Assembly: GCA_947494645.1 (NCBI GenBank)
Contig: CANLVO010000001.1
Coordinates: forward strand, 992,001-1,056,000
Source of the DNA: an uncultured Litoreibacter sp.
Lineage (GTDB): Bacteria; Pseudomonadota; Alphaproteobacteria; Rhodobacterales; Rhodobacteraceae
DNA: 64,000 nucleotides
Reading direction: 5' to 3'
A program made the translations under genes and the position numbers. Positions within the stretch are counted from its first letter, which is position 1. Each line of letters opens with the position of its first letter. Below are positions 17,214 to 26,765 of this stretch, one piece after another. Below the pieces are notes generated by a model. The model saw only the letters and a program-made list of their open reading frames with translations. It was not told where the DNA came from and ran no database searches.

Positions 17214-18713
17214 CTATTCCATCACGGGGATCGAGAACTCGCCGCCTTCTTTCAGCCCGGAGGGCCAACGCGAGGTCACCGTTTTGGTCCGCGTATAGAA
17301 CTTGAAGGCGTCCGGTCCGTGCTGGTTCAGGTCGCCAAAGACCGACTTTTTCCAGCCACCAAACGTGTGATAGGCCAAAGGCACAGGGATCGGGACATTC
17401 ACCCCGACCATGCCGACATTCACACGGTTGGCAAAGTCACGCGCCGTGTCGCCGTCGCGGGTGAAGATCGCGGTGCCGTTGCCGTACTCATGGTCCATCG
17501 CCAGCTTCAAACCGTCCTCATAGGTATCAACGCGCACGGTCGACAGCACGGGGCCGAAGATCTCGTGCTTGTAGATGTCCATGTCAGGCGTGACGTTGTC
17601 AAAGAGGTGCGGCCCCACGAAGAACCCGTCCTCATAGCCCTGCAATTTGAAATCGCGCCCGTCCACGGCCAGTGTGGCGCCTTGGTCAATGCCGGTTTGC
17701 ACCAGACGTTCGATATTCGCCTTGGCCGCCGCGGTTACGACGGGGCCGTAATCCACGTCATCACCCGATGTGTATGGCCCGACCTTTAGCGTCTCTACCT
17801 TGGGCACCAGCTTTTCCAGCAAGCGGTCCGCGGTGCCGTCGCCCACGGCCACAGCCACCGAGATCGCCATGCAGCGCTCGCCCGCCGCCCCGTAGCCTGC
17901 GCCCACCAAAGCGTCTGCCGCTTGGGTCATGTCCGCATCAGGCATGATGATCATGTGGTTCTTGGCGCCGCCAAAACACTGCACCCGTTTGCCGTTGGCG
18001 CAGCCCTCGGCATAAATATAGGCCGCAATCGGGGTGGAGCCCACAAAGCCCACCGACTGGATCACCTCGTTTTGCAAAATGGCGTCAACGGCTTCCTTGT
18101 CGCCATTGACGACCTGCAGAATGCCTTTCGGTGCACCGGCTTCTTCCATCAGCTCGGCCAGCATCAGCGGGACAGACGGGTCGCGCTCGGATGGCTTGAG
18201 GATAAACGCATTGCCGCAGACAATCGCGGGCGCAAACATCCACATTGGGATCATGGCGGGGAAGTTGAAAGGCGTGATACCCGCTGTCACACCCAAGGCC
18301 TGACGCATGGAATACATGTCAATGCCGGGGCCTGCGCTGTCGGTGAAATCACCTTTCAACATCTGCGGCGCACCGATGCAGTATTCGACCACCTCAAGCC
18401 CCCGGATCACGTCGCCCTTGGCATCCGGCAGGGTTTTGCCATGCTCGCGGCTCAGCGCCTCGGCCAGCTTGTCCATGTCGCGGTGCAGCAGGTCGACAAA
18501 CTTCATCATCACCCGTGCCCGGCGCTGAGGGTTCACCGCGGCCCACGCAGGCTGCGCGGCTTCGGCGGCGGCAACCGCCTGATCCATCTCGGCAACGCTG
18601 GCCAGTGGGCATTTGGCCTGCACCTCGCCTGTGGCGGGGTTGTAGACATCGGCAAAACGGCCCGACGTGCCTTTGACATGCGCCCCGTTGATGTAATGGG
18701 TCAGCTCTTGCAT
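17214..18713 (-). CDS. mmsA: Methylmalonate-semialdehyde dehydrogenase (CoA-acylating)
   Basis: The 499-residue aldehyde dehydrogenase converts methylmalonate semialdehyde to propionyl-CoA and CO2, completing valine catabolism. Family-specific runs are YNPATGEVQAKCPLASVAEM at the N-terminus, ITPFNFPAMIPMWM, and the catalytic Cys in GAAGERCMAISVAV. Length matches MmsA. It is divergent from a LysR-type regulator with a 103-bp shared intergenic region, suggesting that protein controls it. Confidence 0.96.
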   Translation of the reverse strand: MQELTHYINGAHVKGTSGRFADVYNPATGEVQAKCPLASVAEMDQAVAAAEAAQPAWAAVNPQRRARVMMKFVDLLHRDMDKLAEALSREHGKTLPDAKGDVIRGLEVVEYCIGAPQMLKGDFTDSAGPGIDMYSMRQALGVTAGITPFNFPAMIPMWMFAPAIVCGNAFILKPSERDPSVPLMLAELMEEAGAPKGILQVVNGDKEAVDAILQNEVIQSVGFVGSTPIAAYIYAEGCANGKRVQCFGGAKNHMIIMPDADMTQAADALVGAGYGAAGERCMAISVAVAVGDGTADRLLEKLVPKVETLKVGPYTSGDDVDYGPVVTAAAKANIERLVQTGIDQGATLAVDGRDFKLQGYEDGFFVGPHLFDNVTPDMDIYKHEIFGPVLSTVRVDTYEDGLKLAMDHEYGNGTAIFTRDGDTARDFANRVNVGMVGVNVPIPVPLAYHTFGGWKKSVFGDLNQHGPDAFKFYTRTKTVTSRWPSGLKEGGEFSIPVME

Positions 18714-18793
18714 GGAATTCTCCCTGAATTTGCGTTGTCCGCATCTTAATCTTGCAATTTCGTCGGATAAAGCGCCAGTTTGCCAAAATCATT

Positions 18794-18807
18794 TTGCAAT
18801 AATGCAA
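18794..18807. promoter_or_regulatory. Candidate LysR operator between mmsA and its regulator
   Basis: TTGCA-ATAA-TGCAA is a perfect 5-bp dyad, and part of it (TTGCAAT) recurs about 45 bases closer to mmsA. It sits just before the regulator's ribosome binding site. LysR proteins usually bind such dyads in the divergent intergenic region and autoregulate. Binding is inferred. Confidence 0.45.
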
Positions 18808-18816
18808 AGGACGCCG

Positions 18817-19716
18817 ATGTCTGATCCGAAATGGGACGACTTGAGGGTCTTCCTCGCCGTCGCCCGCGAAGAAAGCCTGTCTGGCGCAGGCAGAATGCTG
18901 AAACTCGACCCCGCCACCGTCGGCCGCCGCATCGCTCGTCTTGAGGGTGATCTCTCCGCGCCGCTTTTTGTCAAATCCCCGCAAGGCTACGTTCTGACCC
19001 CGTCCGGGCAGCGTCTGCTCGACAAGGCCGCGACCATGGAAAGCGCCATGATGGGCCTGCGCGACGAGGTCACAGGCAGCGGCGGGGCATTGAGCGGCCA
19101 AATCAGGCTCGGCGCGCCTGATGGAGCTGCGAATTACCTGCTGCCGCAGGTGTGCTCTGCCATCTGTGCGGATCACCCCGGGTTGGAGGTCCAGCTTGTC
19201 GCCCTGCCACGTGTGTTCAATCTGTCCAAACGCGAGGCCGATATGGCTGTCACGGTATCGCCCCCGGCAACAGGCCGCTTGACGGTGCAAAAGCTGGGCG
19301 ATTACCGCCTGCATCTGGCCGCCAGCCGCGCGTATCTTGACCGTGCCGGGCGGCCCGGATCCATTGAAGACCTGACATCCCACAAGATCATCGGCTATAT
19401 CGCCGATCTGATCTTCGACAAGGAGCTCGACTACCTCTCTGCCATCGGCTCGCCACGGGTGGATTTCGCGTCAAACTCTGTCTCTGTGCAGCTCAATTGG
19501 GCACGCAGCGGGGCGGGGGTGGTGATCGCGCATGACTTCGCGTTGCCCTCCGCGCCTGATCTGGAAAAGCTGCTGACCGACGCCGTGTCGCTGACCCGCA
19601 GCTTCTATCTGGTACGCCACGCAGATGACCGCAAGACCGCCAGATTAAGCCGGTTTGCCGAAGAATTGGCCGGGCGTCTTCCAGCCGAGATCGCACGTCT
19701 GGAAAGCCTGACTTGA
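18817..19716 (+). CDS. LysR-family transcriptional regulator
   Basis: The 299-residue protein has an N-terminal winged helix (DDLRVFLAVAREESLSGAG, then DPATVGRRIARLEGDL) and a LysR effector-binding domain after about residue 90. I chose the ATG 5 bases after AAAGGA, giving MSDPKWDDLRVFL. An ATG 15 bases earlier is possible. Divergent placement against mmsA suggests it senses a valine breakdown intermediate and controls mmsA, which is inference. Confidence 0.9.
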   Translation: MSDPKWDDLRVFLAVAREESLSGAGRMLKLDPATVGRRIARLEGDLSAPLFVKSPQGYVLTPSGQRLLDKAATMESAMMGLRDEVTGSGGALSGQIRLGAPDGAANYLLPQVCSAICADHPGLEVQLVALPRVFNLSKREADMAVTVSPPATGRLTVQKLGDYRLHLAASRAYLDRAGRPGSIEDLTSHKIIGYIADLIFDKELDYLSAIGSPRVDFASNSVSVQLNWARSGAGVVIAHDFALPSAPDLEKLLTDAVSLTRSFYLVRHADDRKTARLSRFAEELAGRLPAEIARLESLT

Positions 19717-19798
19717 CCAAAGCGCGGCGCGAACGCCAATTTTGTGCTATAGATAACGTCTCTGTGAACTTGATTTTCGAAATAAGGGGGAGGCCGCG

Positions 19799-20233
19799 AT
19801 GCGTGTCAGCCAAATTCTCAAAGCGAAACCTGGAGCCGGGGTTGTCACCATCCCGCCGCAAGCCTCGGTCGCGGACGCAGCCAATCTGTTGTCGCAAAAA
19901 CGGATCGGCTCGGTGGTTGTCACCACGGATGGCAGCAATGCCGAAGGGATACTGTCAGAGCGCGATATTGTGCGCGAGCTGGGCAAGCGCGGGGCAGGGT
20001 GCCTGAACGATCTGGTTTCCGACATGATGACCCGCGACCCCGTCACCTGCACCAGCTCAGACACGGCCGATGCCGTCTTGTCGCGCATGACCGAAGGGCG
20101 GTTTCGTCACATGCCGGTGGTCGAGGAGGGCAAGATGATCGGCCTGATCACCATTGGCGACGTCGTGAAATCGCGCCTGACCGAGCTGGCGATGGAGAAA
20201 GACGCGCTGGAAGGCATGATCATGGGGCATTAG
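19799..20233 (+). CDS. Tandem CBS-domain protein
   Basis: The 144-residue protein is two CBS motifs and little else. The first is around VSQILKAKPGAGVVTIPPQASVAD with GILSERDIVREL, the second around VSDMMTRDPVTCTSSDTADAV with GLITIGDVVKSRL. Stand-alone CBS pairs bind adenine nucleotides or related ligands and modulate partner proteins; no partner is obvious here. A GGGGGAGG run lies 6 bases before the ATG. It follows the LysR gene by about 80 bases. Confidence 0.9.
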   Translation: MRVSQILKAKPGAGVVTIPPQASVADAANLLSQKRIGSVVVTTDGSNAEGILSERDIVRELGKRGAGCLNDLVSDMMTRDPVTCTSSDTADAVLSRMTEGRFRHMPVVEEGKMIGLITIGDVVKSRLTELAMEKDALEGMIMGH

Positions 20234-20275
20234 CCTCGCACCACGACCTGACGGCCAAATGGAAAGGGAACACTC

Positions 20276-20713
20276 ATGAGCAAATCAGGAGGATGCCTGT
20301 GCGGCGCGGTGCGCTATGACATCGCTTCGGAGCTCTCGCAGATCGGTGCATGCCATTGCGAGATGTGCAGACGCTGGAGCGGCGGGGTCTACATGGCCGT
20401 CAAAGCCGCCGGGGCCGACGTCACCCTGACCGGGACGGAGCATATCGGCGCGTACAAGTCCTCCGACTGGGCGGAGCGGGGCTTTTGCAAGACCTGCGGC
20501 TCCAGCCTGTATTACCGCGTCACGCTCGACGGGCCGCATAAAGACACCTACCACTTTGCTTCCGGCACGCTGGATGACCATGAAGGGCTGACGCTGACAG
20601 AGCAGCTGTTCATCGATCTCAAGCCCGCGGGCTACGGCTTCACGCAAAAGACCCATGATATGACCGCCGCCCAGATCGAAGAAATGTTCGCGGGAATCGC
20701 AGAGCAATCCTAG
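20276..20713 (+). CDS. GFA-family zinc protein (glutathione-dependent formaldehyde-activating-like)
   Basis: The 145-residue product has the Zn-binding pattern of the GFA/CENP-V fold: CLCGAVRYD near the N-terminus, CHCEMCRRWSG, and FCKTCGSSLYYR. A true formaldehyde-activating role is doubtful for most members, so only the fold is supported. It starts 42 bases after the CBS gene and is probably cotranscribed. Confidence 0.88.
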   Translation: MSKSGGCLCGAVRYDIASELSQIGACHCEMCRRWSGGVYMAVKAAGADVTLTGTEHIGAYKSSDWAERGFCKTCGSSLYYRVTLDGPHKDTYHFASGTLDDHEGLTLTEQLFIDLKPAGYGFTQKTHDMTAAQIEEMFAGIAEQS

Positions 20714-20814
20714 CCCAAAGCACAGCGCGGCCCCTAACCAGGCCCCGCATTTTCGGCCTTGAAACGCCGCGCTCAATACTGTTGCGTGGCAGGGCTTAAC
20801 GAAAGGCCTGCACT

Positions 20815-21306
20815 ATGCGCACAGGATTATACCCCGGCACATTTGACCCAATCACATTGGGCCACTCAGATATCATCCGCCGCGCCTGCAGCCTTGTGGA
20901 CCGGCTGGTCATCGGCGTGGCGATCAACCGCGACAAGGGTCCCCTGTTTACGCTCGAAGAACGTGTCGCCATGATCGAGGCCGAATGCGCCGCGCTGTCC
21001 AAACAAACCGGCTGCGAGATCGTCGTTCATCCGTTCGAAAACCTGCTCATTCATTGCGCCCGCGACGTTGGCGCCAGCGTCATCGTGCGCGGTCTGCGCG
21101 CCGTGGCTGACTTTGAGTATGAATACCAGATGGTCGGCATGAACCGGGCCATGGATGACAGCATCGAGACGGTGTTTCTAATGGCAGAGGCCGAGCATCA
21201 GGCCATCGCTTCCAAGCTGGTCAAGGAGATCGCGCGTCTGGGCGGCGACATCTCCGGCTTTGTCACCCCCGCCGTGGCCAAGCATCTGGCGGGCAAGTTC
21301 GGCTAA
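20815..21306 (+). CDS. coaD: Phosphopantetheine adenylyltransferase
   Basis: The 163-residue enzyme transfers AMP to 4'-phosphopantetheine in the fourth step of coenzyme A synthesis. The nucleotidyltransferase motif is in YPGTFDPITLGHSDIIRRA (T/HxGH form). Family runs RDVGASVIVRGLRAVADFEYE and MNRAMDDSIETVFLMAEAEH follow, with the substrate-binding SSKLVKEIA region at the end. Length is typical of hexameric CoaD. It heads a group with two cyclophilin genes. Confidence 0.97.
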   Translation: MRTGLYPGTFDPITLGHSDIIRRACSLVDRLVIGVAINRDKGPLFTLEERVAMIEAECAALSKQTGCEIVVHPFENLLIHCARDVGASVIVRGLRAVADFEYEYQMVGMNRAMDDSIETVFLMAEAEHQAIASKLVKEIARLGGDISGFVTPAVAKHLAGKFG

Positions 21307-21374
21307 ACCGCTTTCCCTCCGCGCCCAGCCGCACTAAATACGCTCGCAAGCACCAATCCCAAAAGGAGGCCCCC

Positions 21375-21881
21375 ATGGCCGAGATCAAAGATCCAGAGAA
21401 CACCATCCTCATCGAGCTCAAAGACGGCACTGTCACCATCGAGCTTCTGCCTGACGTCGCCCCCAAACATGCCGAGCGGATGAAAACCCTCGCGCGCGCT
21501 GGGGCCTATGACAACGTGGCCTTCCACCGGGTGATCGACGGCTTCATGGCGCAGACCGGCGACGTGGCCAACGGCAACATGGAAAAAGACTTCAACATCC
21601 GCATGGCAGGCACCGGCGGCTCCGAGCATCCCGACCTGCCTGCTGAATTTTCCTCCCTGCCACATGATCGCGGCACCATCGGGGCGGCCCGTTCGGCAAA
21701 CCCAGACAGTGCGAACTCGCAATTCTTCATCAACTTCTCCGACAACGCCTTCCTGAACGGCCAGTACACCGTCTATGGTCGCGTGACCTCCGGGATGGAG
21801 CATGTTGACGCCATCGCCCGCGGCGAGCCGCCGATGAACCCCGACCGCATGATCTCCGTCAAGGTGGCTGCTGATGCTTAA
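21375..21881 (+). CDS. Cytoplasmic cyclophilin-type peptidyl-prolyl isomerase
   Basis: The 168-residue protein has no signal peptide and a cyclophilin core: NVAFHRVIDGFMAQTGD with the catalytic-loop Arg, then NSQFFINFSDNAFLNGQYTVYGRV. It catalyses cis-trans isomerisation of Xaa-Pro bonds in the cytosol. AAAGGAGG stands 7 bases before the ATG. Its end overlaps the start of a second cyclophilin gene by 8 bases. Confidence 0.93.
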   Translation: MAEIKDPENTILIELKDGTVTIELLPDVAPKHAERMKTLARAGAYDNVAFHRVIDGFMAQTGDVANGNMEKDFNIRMAGTGGSEHPDLPAEFSSLPHDRGTIGAARSANPDSANSQFFINFSDNAFLNGQYTVYGRVTSGMEHVDAIARGEPPMNPDRMISVKVAADA

Positions 21882-22416
21882 ATCCGCACTCGCACTGGCC
21901 TTGATGACCGGTTCTGCTTTCGCGACCGGGCTGACCATCGACGTGGCGGGCAAAGGCACCGTCACCATCGACCTTCTCGAAGATGTCGCGCCGCTCCACG
22001 TCAAGCAAATCACCGACATCGCAGCCGGTGGCGGCTATAATGGCGTCGTCTTCCACCGCGTCATTGACGGCTTTATGGCCCAAACCGGCGACGTCGAATT
22101 TGGTCGCGCCGAGGGCGATCTGAGCCGCGCCGGCACGGGTGGCTCTCAATTCGACGACCTGCCAGCCGAGTTCTCCGACATCAACTATGATCGTGGGGTT
22201 GTGGGCATGGCGCGGGCGCAAAGCCCGAACTCCGCCAACTCGCAATTCTTCATCATGTTTGACGAGGGCAGCTTCCTGAACGGCCAATACACTGTGGTAG
22301 GCCGCGTGACCGAAGGTATGGAAGTCGTCGACGCGATCACACGCGGCGACGGCAATAACGGCGCTTTCGTAAACGCTCAGCAGGACGTCATGGAAAACGT
22401 CACTGTCACCGACTAG
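21874..22416 (+). CDS. Exported cyclophilin-type peptidyl-prolyl isomerase
   Basis: The 180-residue product is a close paralogue of the gene it overlaps but begins with a signal peptide (MLKSALALALMTGSAFATG). The cyclophilin motifs VVFHRVIDGFMAQTGD and NSQFFIMFDEGSFLNGQYTV are intact. It probably serves protein folding in the periplasm. Together the two genes give a matched cytoplasmic and periplasmic pair made from one translationally coupled transcript. Confidence 0.92.
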   Translation: MLKSALALALMTGSAFATGLTIDVAGKGTVTIDLLEDVAPLHVKQITDIAAGGGYNGVVFHRVIDGFMAQTGDVEFGRAEGDLSRAGTGGSQFDDLPAEFSDINYDRGVVGMARAQSPNSANSQFFIMFDEGSFLNGQYTVVGRVTEGMEVVDAITRGDGNNGAFVNAQQDVMENVTVTD

Positions 22417-22500
22417 CAGCCGTTCAATCCACCGTGAGGGGGGCTGACGCCACCCGATTTTGCGGGCCATGATACGCCGACCATCAAGGGGGAGGCAGTC

Positions 22501-23454
22501 ATGGCCCGTTTTCTTTGCATCATCGCCTGTCTTTTGGCGCTGCCCGCGCTTGCGCAAGGCCAGTTTTCCAGAGCGCAGTGGCCCAATACCGACTTCGGCA
22601 AAACCACGGTCGATCTGAACTCGATCCGCTCCGGCGGTCCCGGCAAGGACGGCATCCCGGCCATAGACAACCCGCAATTCATCAAAGTCGCCGACGAGAC
22701 CCGGCTGGCCGACCGCGAGCCCGTCATCGCGCTGGAGCTTGGCGGCCCGCCCCGCGCCTACCCAATTCGCTACTTCATGGTCCACGAGATCGTAAACGAC
22801 GTGGTCAACGGCATCCCCGTCGCCGTCACCTTCTGCCCGCTTTGCAACTCCGCGATGGTGCTTGACGCCCGGGTGAATGGCACGCCACACAGCTTTGGCG
22901 TGTCGGGCAACCTGCGCAACTCCGATATGGTGATGTATGACCGCCAGACCGAAAGCTGGTGGCAGCAGGCCGTGGGCGAGGGGATCGTTGGAAAACACGC
23001 AGGAAAAGAGCTGAAACAGCTGCCCAGCTGGATGGAAAGCTGGGCCGATTTCAAGGCCCGCAACCCCGAAGGCATCGTGCTGAACGCCCCACGCCGCAAC
23101 GCCAATTACGGCTACAACCCGTATGTGAATTACGACAGCGCCGCCCGGCCGTTCCTCTACAGCGGCGAGCTGCCGCCCAATGGCATCGACCCGATGGAGC
23201 GCGTGATCCGTGTCGGCAGCACCGCGTGGCCCATGACCCGCATCGCGGCGCAGAAGAAGATCACAGAAGACGGCGTGACGCTGACCCATGAAGGGCAGCA
23301 GGCCTCGGCGCTGGACACGGGCAATATCGGCAAGGGCCGTGCAGTCTCAACCATCCGGGTGCGCGACGCGCAGGGCAGGGATATCCCTCACGATGTGATG
23401 TTCGCCTTCGCCTTTCACGCCTTCTTCCCGGACGGCACCTGGCGCACGAACTGA
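22501..23454 (+). CDS. DUF3179 domain-containing exported protein
   Basis: The 317-residue protein starts with a signal peptide (MARFLCIIACLLALPALAQG). The DUF3179 core follows, with IDNPQFIKVADE, AYPIRYFMVHEIVND and VTFCPLCNSAMVLD (a CPLC motif that may bind metal or form a disulfide). The biochemical role of DUF3179 is unknown to me. Its last 40 bases overlap the end of the convergent GNAT-like gene. Confidence 0.88.
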   Translation: MARFLCIIACLLALPALAQGQFSRAQWPNTDFGKTTVDLNSIRSGGPGKDGIPAIDNPQFIKVADETRLADREPVIALELGGPPRAYPIRYFMVHEIVNDVVNGIPVAVTFCPLCNSAMVLDARVNGTPHSFGVSGNLRNSDMVMYDRQTESWWQQAVGEGIVGKHAGKELKQLPSWMESWADFKARNPEGIVLNAPRRNANYGYNPYVNYDSAARPFLYSGELPPNGIDPMERVIRVGSTAWPMTRIAAQKKITEDGVTLTHEGQQASALDTGNIGKGRAVSTIRVRDAQGRDIPHDVMFAFAFHAFFPDGTWRTN

Positions 23455-24245
23455 CGCCGCAGCCCTGCGAGGCCGGGCACCGACACCCATGTGCCGCCAA
23501 GCGGGCGCGCATTTGCCCCCGTCCCCAGTTTGAACTGCGCCAGGCCGGGTGCCGCGACGCGGTCAACCGTCCCGAGATCCAGCCGCGCAACCCCGCACTG
23601 CGCAAAATGCGCCGCCGCCCGCCACAGCATCGCGCGATGCGCCTCAAGCCTGCGCCCCAATGGCGTTGCGTACGAGATATGATATGTCGCCACATCGCCA
23701 TGGCGCAGGAACACCATACCCGCCACCAAAGCGCCCTTGGCCCGCGCCTCGATCAGCAACGTGTCCTGCGGGTGCAGCGTGGCCCAGGCCCGCGTTAGCC
23801 ACAGTGGCAAGGCTCTGTACCGCCGCTCCCGCGCCTGCCGTTGCTCGGCCATCAGCAGCCAATGATCGCCGCTATCAGGCATAGGGGACAGCGACAATTT
23901 CAGCCCCGCCGCGCGGTCCAGAGCATGACGCCAAGTCTTGCGCAGACCGGCCCGCAGGTCCGGTGTTGTGATCTCCCATTCCGCGACCTGCACCGGCGGG
24001 CGCAACTGCACAAATCCATGGCGGCGCATCTCATCGTTCATCGGATGATCGGGGGTAAACAGGCGCAACGTACGAGCAGGGGCCTCGGCCTCCAACATCG
24101 GCGCGCCTCCGCGGGAGACCAGCCCGATGCGAAACGGACCCGCCCGGCGCAACAGCATCAGCCCCGCGTCGCAGGTCAGAACCTCGCGCCCTCCAGCGCG
24201 CAGGCAATCGGCGAAATGAGAGTGTTGTTGTAAAGGCCGCAGCAT
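23415..24245 (-). CDS. GNAT/FemAB-like acetyltransferase
   Basis: The 276-residue product has a weak GNAT-type C-terminal half (ALVAGMVFLRHGDVATYHISYATPLGRRLEAHRAMLW) of the kind seen in FemAB-like peptidyl or lipid acyltransferases. The N-terminal half is unassigned. Arginine and leucine content is high but codon use matches the neighbours. It ends inside the DUF3179 gene's coding end (40-bp convergent overlap) and starts close to the tyrS stop on the same strand. Assignment to a substrate is not possible. Confidence 0.65.
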   Translation of the reverse strand: MLRPLQQHSHFADCLRAGGREVLTCDAGLMLLRRAGPFRIGLVSRGGAPMLEAEAPARTLRLFTPDHPMNDEMRRHGFVQLRPPVQVAEWEITTPDLRAGLRKTWRHALDRAAGLKLSLSPMPDSGDHWLLMAEQRQARERRYRALPLWLTRAWATLHPQDTLLIEARAKGALVAGMVFLRHGDVATYHISYATPLGRRLEAHRAMLWRAAAHFAQCGVARLDLGTVDRVAAPGLAQFKLGTGANARPLGGTWVSVPGLAGLRRQFVRQVPSGKKA

Positions 24246-24280
24246 CCGCGCAGCCTTCGTCAGACATGGTTAAGGGGGCG

Positions 24281-25531
24281 TTAAGCCAGCTTGACCAACG
24301 CGTGGCGCTTCTTGCCCGCGCTCAGCTTGATTGGCTCTGCCAGATCGCCCGGCGTCATGAACAGACCCGCATCGTTCAAATCCGCGTCGTTCAACTTGGC
24401 CCCACCTTCGGCAATCAAACGCTTCGCGTCCTTGCCCGATTTGGCCAGCCCAGAGCGAACGATCAACTGCACGATGGAAATCCCTTCGCCCAGCTCATCA
24501 GCGCTCAGAGACAAGGTCGGCAAATCGTCCCCCGTGCCGCCCTTCTCGAACACCTCACGCGCCGTGGCCTCCGCCGCCTCTGCGGCCTCCCGGCCATGCA
24601 GAAGGGCCGTCACTTCACCCGCCAGCACGATCTTGGCGTCGTTGATCTCTTGGCCTTCCAGCGCACCCAGCCGCTCGCATTCCTCCACCGACAACTCGGT
24701 ATAGAGCTTCAGGAAGCGGCCCACATCCGCATCCGTGGTGTTCCGCCAGAACTGCCAGAACTGGTAGGGGGAAACCAAATCCGCGTTCAGCCACACAGCA
24801 CCGTCCTGAGACTTGCCCATCTTCTTGCCGTCGCTCGTGGTCAGCAAGGGCGAGGTCAACCCGAACACCTGATCATCGAGAATGCGCCGCGTCAGGTCGA
24901 TCCCGTTGACGATGTTGCCCCACTGGTCCGAGCCGCCCATCTGCATCAGGCAGCCGTAACGGCGGTGCAGCTCCATGAAATCATAGGCCTGCAGGATCAT
25001 GTAGTTGAACTCGAGGAAAGACAGCGACTGCTCCCGGTCCAGCCGCGATTTGACGCTCTCGAAAGACAACATCCGGTTGACCGAGAAATGCCGCCCCACG
25101 TCGCGCAGAAACTCAAGGTAGTTCAGCCCGTCCAGCCATTCGGCGTTGTTCACCATCACCGCATCCGAGGCCGCGTCGCCAAACGAAACATAATGCGAAA
25201 ACACCTGCTTAATGCCGTCAATATTGCTGTCGATTTGCTCAGCGGTCAGCAAGGGCCGCTCATCTGCACGAAACGACGGATCGCCCACCTTGGTGGTCCC
25301 GCCGCCCATCAGAACGATCGGCTTGTGCCCGGTCTTCTGCAACCACCGCAGCATCATGATCTGGATCAGCGAGCCCACATGCAGCGAGGTCGCCGTCGCG
25401 TCAAACCCGATATAGGCCGGTACCACGCCTGCGACCAAAGCCTCGTCCAACCCTTGCAGGTCGGTGCAGTCAGCCATGAAGCCGCGCGCGACCATCACGT
25501 TCAGGAATTCTGATTTGGGGTGGTAAGCCAT
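24281..25531 (-). CDS. tyrS: Tyrosyl-tRNA synthetase
   Basis: This 416-residue class I synthetase charges tRNA-Tyr. The HIGH-type motif appears as TSLHVGS after YIGFDATA, and the KMSKS motif as KKMGKS. The binding pocket run [15 protein letters not shown] is conserved, and a C-terminal S4-like RNA-binding segment ([22 protein letters not shown]) is present. Length is normal. It is divergent from anmK with 59 bases between. Confidence 0.97.
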   Translation of the reverse strand: MAYHPKSEFLNVMVARGFMADCTDLQGLDEALVAGVVPAYIGFDATATSLHVGSLIQIMMLRWLQKTGHKPIVLMGGGTTKVGDPSFRADERPLLTAEQIDSNIDGIKQVFSHYVSFGDAASDAVMVNNAEWLDGLNYLEFLRDVGRHFSVNRMLSFESVKSRLDREQSLSFLEFNYMILQAYDFMELHRRYGCLMQMGGSDQWGNIVNGIDLTRRILDDQVFGLTSPLLTTSDGKKMGKSQDGAVWLNADLVSPYQFWQFWRNTTDADVGRFLKLYTELSVEECERLGALEGQEINDAKIVLAGEVTALLHGREAAEAAEATAREVFEKGGTGDDLPTLSLSADELGEGISIVQLIVRSGLAKSGKDAKRLIAEGGAKLNDADLNDAGLFMTPGDLAEPIKLSAGKKRHALVKLA

Positions 25532-25590
25532 GGGGTTTCCGTCCAGTATTTTTGCAACGGTATAGGGTTTGGCAGGACGAAGGGGAAGCG

Positions 25591-26703
25591 TTGAAAATCT
25601 CGGACCCCATCTGGGCCCTCGGGGCCATGTCGGGCACCTCTCTGGACGGGGTCGATGCCGCCATGCTGCGCACTGATGGCCACACCATATCCGAGTTCGG
25701 CCCCACTGCGTTCCGCCCCTACAGCGATGCGGAGCAAGCCCATCTTCGCGCGGCGCTTGGCCAGTGGCCGGGTGGCGCTGACGTGGCGCAGGCTAGCGAG
25801 GTGGTCGAGACCGCCCATGCCTCGTTGCTCACGCGCTTCTCGGACGCCCAGCTCGTGGGTTTCCACGGCCAGACACTGGCGCATGATCCATATGGCGAAC
25901 AAGGCGCCCCGCGCACGCATCAGGCTGGAGACGGCGCTTTGATGGCCGAGCTGTTGGGCAAACCCGTCATCTGGGATTTTCGCAGCACGAATGTCGAGAT
26001 GGGCGGGCAGGGCGCGCCGCTGGCCCCGTTTTTCCACTTCGCCTGCGCGAGGTTCATCGCGGCCACCACCCCGGTGGCTTTCCTGAATATGGGCGGCGTC
26101 GGCAACCTCACCTATGTCGACCCCAGCCGCGCCGCGCCAGAGGCCGAGGGGGCCCTCATGGCCTTCGACACTGGCCCCGCCAATGCGCCGATCAATGACC
26201 TGATGCGCGCGCGCCGAAACCTGCCTTATGACAAGAACGGCGCATGCGCCGCACAGGGCAAAGCCGATGCCGGGATCGTTCAGATATTCTTAACCGATCC
26301 CTACTTCCTGAAGATGCCGCCCAAGTCGCTGGATCGCGACAGTTTCGCGCAATTGCCAACCCTCGTTGAAGCCCTGCCGGACGCGGACGCCGCCGCCACG
26401 CTGACCGCCTGCGCCAGTGCCGCCGTCGCCCGCAGCCTTGAGCATTTGCCGGACCAGCCTCAAACCATCTATGTCACCGGCGGCGGGCGCAAAAACGGGG
26501 CGCTGATGACTGCGCTGCGAAGCGATATCAACGCCCAAGTCATCGACATCGACGAGACCGGCCTCGACGGCGACATGCTCGAGGCGCAAGCCTTTGCTTT
26601 TCTCGCCGTCCGTGTCGCGCGCGGCCTGCCAACCAGCGCGCCCTCAACCACCGGCGTGGCCGCCAGCGTCGGTGGCGGGCGACTGTCGCACCCGCAAAAT
26701 TAG
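25591..26703 (+). CDS. anmK: Anhydro-N-acetylmuramic acid kinase
   Basis: The 370-residue kinase opens and phosphorylates 1,6-anhydro-MurNAc during peptidoglycan recycling. Motifs are [16 protein letters not shown] at the N-terminus, [37 protein letters not shown], and the adenosine site [13 protein letters not shown]. The start is a TTG with AAGGGGA 6 bases upstream. It gives the exact usual length of the family; an earlier TTG at 25552 would add 13 atypical residues. Confidence 0.95.
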   Translation: MKISDPIWALGAMSGTSLDGVDAAMLRTDGHTISEFGPTAFRPYSDAEQAHLRAALGQWPGGADVAQASEVVETAHASLLTRFSDAQLVGFHGQTLAHDPYGEQGAPRTHQAGDGALMAELLGKPVIWDFRSTNVEMGGQGAPLAPFFHFACARFIAATTPVAFLNMGGVGNLTYVDPSRAAPEAEGALMAFDTGPANAPINDLMRARRNLPYDKNGACAAQGKADAGIVQIFLTDPYFLKMPPKSLDRDSFAQLPTLVEALPDADAAATLTACASAAVARSLEHLPDQPQTIYVTGGGRKNGALMTALRSDINAQVIDIDETGLDGDMLEAQAFAFLAVRVARGLPTSAPSTTGVAASVGGGRLSHPQN

Positions 26704-26714
26704 CGCAGGGCGCG

Positions 26715-26740
26715 GGAACCACGTGGCCTGAAACGGCGTT
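26715..26740 (+). promoter_or_regulatory. EcfG-type promoter for DUF2945-topoisomerase IB
   Basis: GGAAC, 17 bases, then CGTT is an exact match to the alphaproteobacterial EcfG consensus. The start codon lies 26 bases after the -10 element, leaving a short leader. Few such exact matches are expected by chance at this distance from a start. Confidence 0.75.
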
Positions 26741-26765
26741 TGATCCTGAAACATCGGAGATCACT

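Noticed and set aside
24266-25513. A 415-codon open frame opposite tyrS
   Set aside because: It mirrors tyrS codons and shows no protein family pattern; tyrS motifs are clear on the other strand.
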